DNA of 6,615 nucleotides from an uncultured bacterium. Its GTDB lineage: Bacteria; Bacillota; Clostridia; Oscillospirales; Oscillospiraceae. Where the stretch lies: contig CAJMQD010000052.1 of assembly GCA_905215425.1 (NCBI GenBank), positions 1 to 6,615 of the forward strand, written 5' to 3'. Positions within the stretch are counted from its first letter, which is position 1. Each line of letters opens with the position of its first letter. Both the position numbers and the translations under genes were made by a program. A model generated the notes under the pieces. That model had not been told where the DNA came from. It did not search any database and saw only the letters and a list, made by a program, of their open reading frames with translations. Below are positions 5,123 through 6,615 of the stretch, piece by piece.

Positions 5123-5724
5123 CGCTTTTTTAAAAAAGTGAGGCGGTGGATGGGACTGGGGCCATACAGCTCCAGCCGTTCATAGTGCAGCTTGGTGCCA
5201 TATCCCTTGTGCTGCTCGAACGCGTACTGAGGATACCGCTCCGCCATCTCCACCATGTAGCGGTCACGACTTACCTTGGCCAGGATAGACGCCGCTGCAA
5301 TGGATGCGGACAGGGCATCCCCCTTCACCACACAGCGGTGCTCCGTCCGTATCGCGGCGGAGCGCCCCTTGTCCCGGTTTCCGTCGATCAAGGCGAACTC
5401 TGCGGGCAGGGGCAGCCCGTCAATAGCCAGCTGCATAGCTTTCATCCGCGCGCTGAGAATATCCGTTGCATCGATTTCCTCTGCGCTGACGCTGGCTACT
5501 GACCAGGCCAAAGCCTGGGCCTGGATCACTGGGAACAGGGCCTCTCGCTTCTTCTCCGTCAGTTTTTTAGAGTCGTTCAGCCCCGGAATCTCCAGTCCAT
5601 AGGGCAGGACCACCGCCGCCGCATAGACCGGCCCCGCCAGCGGTCCTGCCCCCACCTCGTCGCAGCCGCAGACACACCGGGGCCCCTGTTCCATCGCTTC
5701 CCGCTCATATTGCCACAAATCCAT
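5119..5724 (-). CDS. rnhB: Ribonuclease HII
   Basis: The 201-residue enzyme cleaves RNA in RNA/DNA hybrids and starts removal of single ribonucleotides from DNA. The four acidic metal ligands are D22, E23, D114 (ALIDGN) and D154 (VSRDRYM). Other family motifs are GLNDSKKL (48-55), GDALSASIAAASILAKVSRD (135-154), KGYGTKLHYE (173-182) with the tyrosine at 175, and GPSPIHR (188-194). Two features are unusual. The motif after the catalytic DE reads V-GAG rather than the usual GRG (residues 25-27), and three cysteines (C17, C19, C21) directly precede D22. The start at 5724 has AAGGAG 8 bases upstream, inside the last rbgA codons, with a 3-base gap. Its final codons AAA AAG CGA end in a slippery run and overlap yraN. 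The identity is secure. Confidence 0.98.
   Translation of the reverse strand: MDLWQYEREAMEQGPRCVCGCDEVGAGPLAGPVYAAAVVLPYGLEIPGLNDSKKLTEKKREALFPVIQAQALAWSVASVSAEEIDATDILSARMKAMQLAIDGLPLPAEFALIDGNRDKGRSAAIRTEHRCVVKGDALSASIAAASILAKVSRDRYMVEMAERYPQYAFEQHKGYGTKLHYERLELYGPSPIHRLTFLKKR
5125..5137 (-). other. T6A6G slippery run at the end of rnhB, candidate -1 frameshift site
   Basis: The mRNA reads T TTT TTA (5137-5131) followed by A AAA AAG (5131-5125), both phased as X XXY YYZ in the rnhB frame. U UUU UUA is the HIV-1 type slip site and A AAA AAG the E. coli dnaX type. A -1 slip skips the rnhB TGA at 5121-5119 and continues through GCG ATG AAC in the yraN frame, giving a 323-residue fusion. No upstream Shine-Dalgarno stimulator is seen. 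The nearest strong downstream hairpin (GGGCCGC/GCGGCCC, 5096-5068) starts 28 bases away, further than usual. Confidence 0.45.
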
Positions 5725-5727
5725 CCC

Positions 5728-6606
5728 TCAGACTCCTTCCGGAACTTCCAGGGTAAAGGTTCCAAGCTTTCCGGCCCGATACTCGTCCAGCAGAACTCTG
5801 GCCATGCGCTCCGTGTCTACCTCGCCGCCCGAGATCTTCATTCCCCGTTTTTGTCCCGCTTGGCAGAGCAGCCGGTAACCGTAGGCCACCTCGTTCTCCT
5901 CCGCATCCTGCGCCGGGATCTCCGGCAGCTTATAAGCGGCCATCAGGGCTTGCGGGTAGCGCTTCCCCAGCAGAGCCATCAGGTGACAGCCCAGAGTTTC
6001 TACGTCCATAATGTCATCTTTTACCGCCCCGGTAAAGGCCAGGTCCATTCCCGTCCTCTCGTCTTCAAACTTAGGCCACAGAATGCCCGGCGTATCCAGC
6101 AGATCCAGGCCGGCATCAACGTTCACCCACTGCTTGCCCCGGGTGACCCCCGGGCGGTCGCTGGCCTTGGCGGATTTCTTTTTGGCCACTTTATTGATGA
6201 ATGTGGACTTGCCTACATTGGGCACGCCTACCACCATAGCCCGCACGGGACGGCCCACCTGGCCCCGTTCCTGCCACCGGGCGATCTGGTTCTTCAACAC
6301 CTGCCGGACCACCGGAGAAAACTGATTGATTCCCCGTCCCGTCTTGGCGTCTGTCTCCAGCACAGCGTGTCCCTGCCCTCGGAAATAGGTCCCCCAGACT
6401 TTATTCTGGGTGGGATCCGCCTGATCCGCCCGGTTCAGCACGATCAAGCGGGGCTTGTCCGCGCAGATGGCATCAATATCCGGATTCCGGCTGGACACCG
6501 GGATGCGGGCATCAATGATTTCTACCACGATATCTACATTTTTCAGGTCGGCCTCGATCTGCCGCCGGGTTTTGGTCATGTGGCCGGGATACCATTGAAT
6601 ATTCAT
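5728..6606 (-). CDS. rbgA: Ribosome biogenesis GTPase RbgA (YlqF)
   Basis: The 292-residue protein is a circularly permuted GTPase needed in Bacillus for late 50S subunit assembly. The motifs follow the permuted order: G4 NRAD at 58-61, G5-like region near ETDAKTGRG (84-92), G1 P-loop GVPNVGKS (127-134), switch RPGVTRG (151-157) with T155, and G3 DTPGILWPKFED (171-182). The N-terminal IQWYPGHMTKTRR carries H9, the catalytic histidine known from B. subtilis RbgA. G4 has arginine where NKxD is usual, a conservative change. The C-terminal domain (about 200-292) matches the helical part that contacts the 50S subunit. The ATG at 6606 agrees with the family N-terminus. Only 9 bases remain upstream (GGTAGGACT), so its promoter and any gene before it are outside the window. 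rnhB follows after 3 bases. Confidence 0.97.
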   Translation of the reverse strand: MNIQWYPGHMTKTRRQIEADLKNVDIVVEIIDARIPVSSRNPDIDAICADKPRLIVLNRADQADPTQNKVWGTYFRGQGHAVLETDAKTGRGINQFSPVVRQVLKNQIARWQERGQVGRPVRAMVVGVPNVGKSTFINKVAKKKSAKASDRPGVTRGKQWVNVDAGLDLLDTPGILWPKFEDERTGMDLAFTGAVKDDIMDVETLGCHLMALLGKRYPQALMAAYKLPEIPAQDAEENEVAYGYRLLCQAGQKRGMKISGGEVDTERMARVLLDEYRAGKLGTFTLEVPEGV

Positions 6607-6615
6607 AGTCCTACC

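Noticed and set aside
5901..5999. Possible degradation of RbgA, suggested by the NRAD G4 motif
   Set aside because: Arginine for lysine in NKxD is conservative, and every other GTPase motif and the catalytic H9 are intact, so the gene appears functional.

Overview
The window reads as a dense, GC-rich chromosomal housekeeping region from a Gram-positive bacterium. I infer a Clostridia member, perhaps Oscillospiraceae. The reasons are the Bacillus-type RbgA next to RnhB and a UPF0102 protein, the tig-clpP-clpX order, the COG1768-like phosphoesterase, and the AGGAGG-type ribosome binding sites. No database search was possible, so the taxonomy is only a suggestion. All eight genes lie on the minus strand, so transcription runs from high to low coordinates. 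There is no sign of phage, insertion sequence, CRISPR or tRNA/rRNA genes, and no gene-free stretch exceeds 300 bases.

In transcription order there are three blocks. Block 1 is rbgA (50S assembly GTPase), rnhB (RNase HII) and the UPF0102/YraN nuclease-like gene. It is tightly packed, with a 3-base gap and then a 4-base ATGA overlap. Block 2 is thrC (threonine synthase) and a calcineurin-like phosphoesterase. It has a clear sigma-A-type promoter of its own (TTGACC-N17-CATAAT), a palindrome inside that promoter, and a 3-base gap between the two genes. Block 3 is the protein quality-control group: tig (trigger factor), clpP and the first 38 codons of clpX, which runs off the left edge. A tandem hairpin with a U-tract separates tig from clpP, and a 30-nt hairpin lies between clpP and clpX.

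The genes themselves are ordinary; the interest is in the junctions. (1) The last codons of rnhB contain two overlapping, correctly phased -1 slippery heptamers (U UUU UUA and A AAA AAG). They lie just before the ATGA overlap with yraN, and yraN has no Shine-Dalgarno sequence; a -1 shift would give a 323-residue RnhB-YraN fusion. (2) The tig leader has a perfect 10-base complement of its own Shine-Dalgarno region plus a competing hairpin, which looks like a translational switch. (3) The thrC promoter carries a perfect GACAG-N3-CTGTC palindrome in its spacer. (4) The clpP-clpX gap holds a REP-like hairpin with a GGGA tetraloop. (5) Roughly helically phased A/T-tracts lie just upstream of the tig promoter. 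(6) RNase HII has GAG in place of the GRG motif. All of these are hypotheses read from sequence alone.
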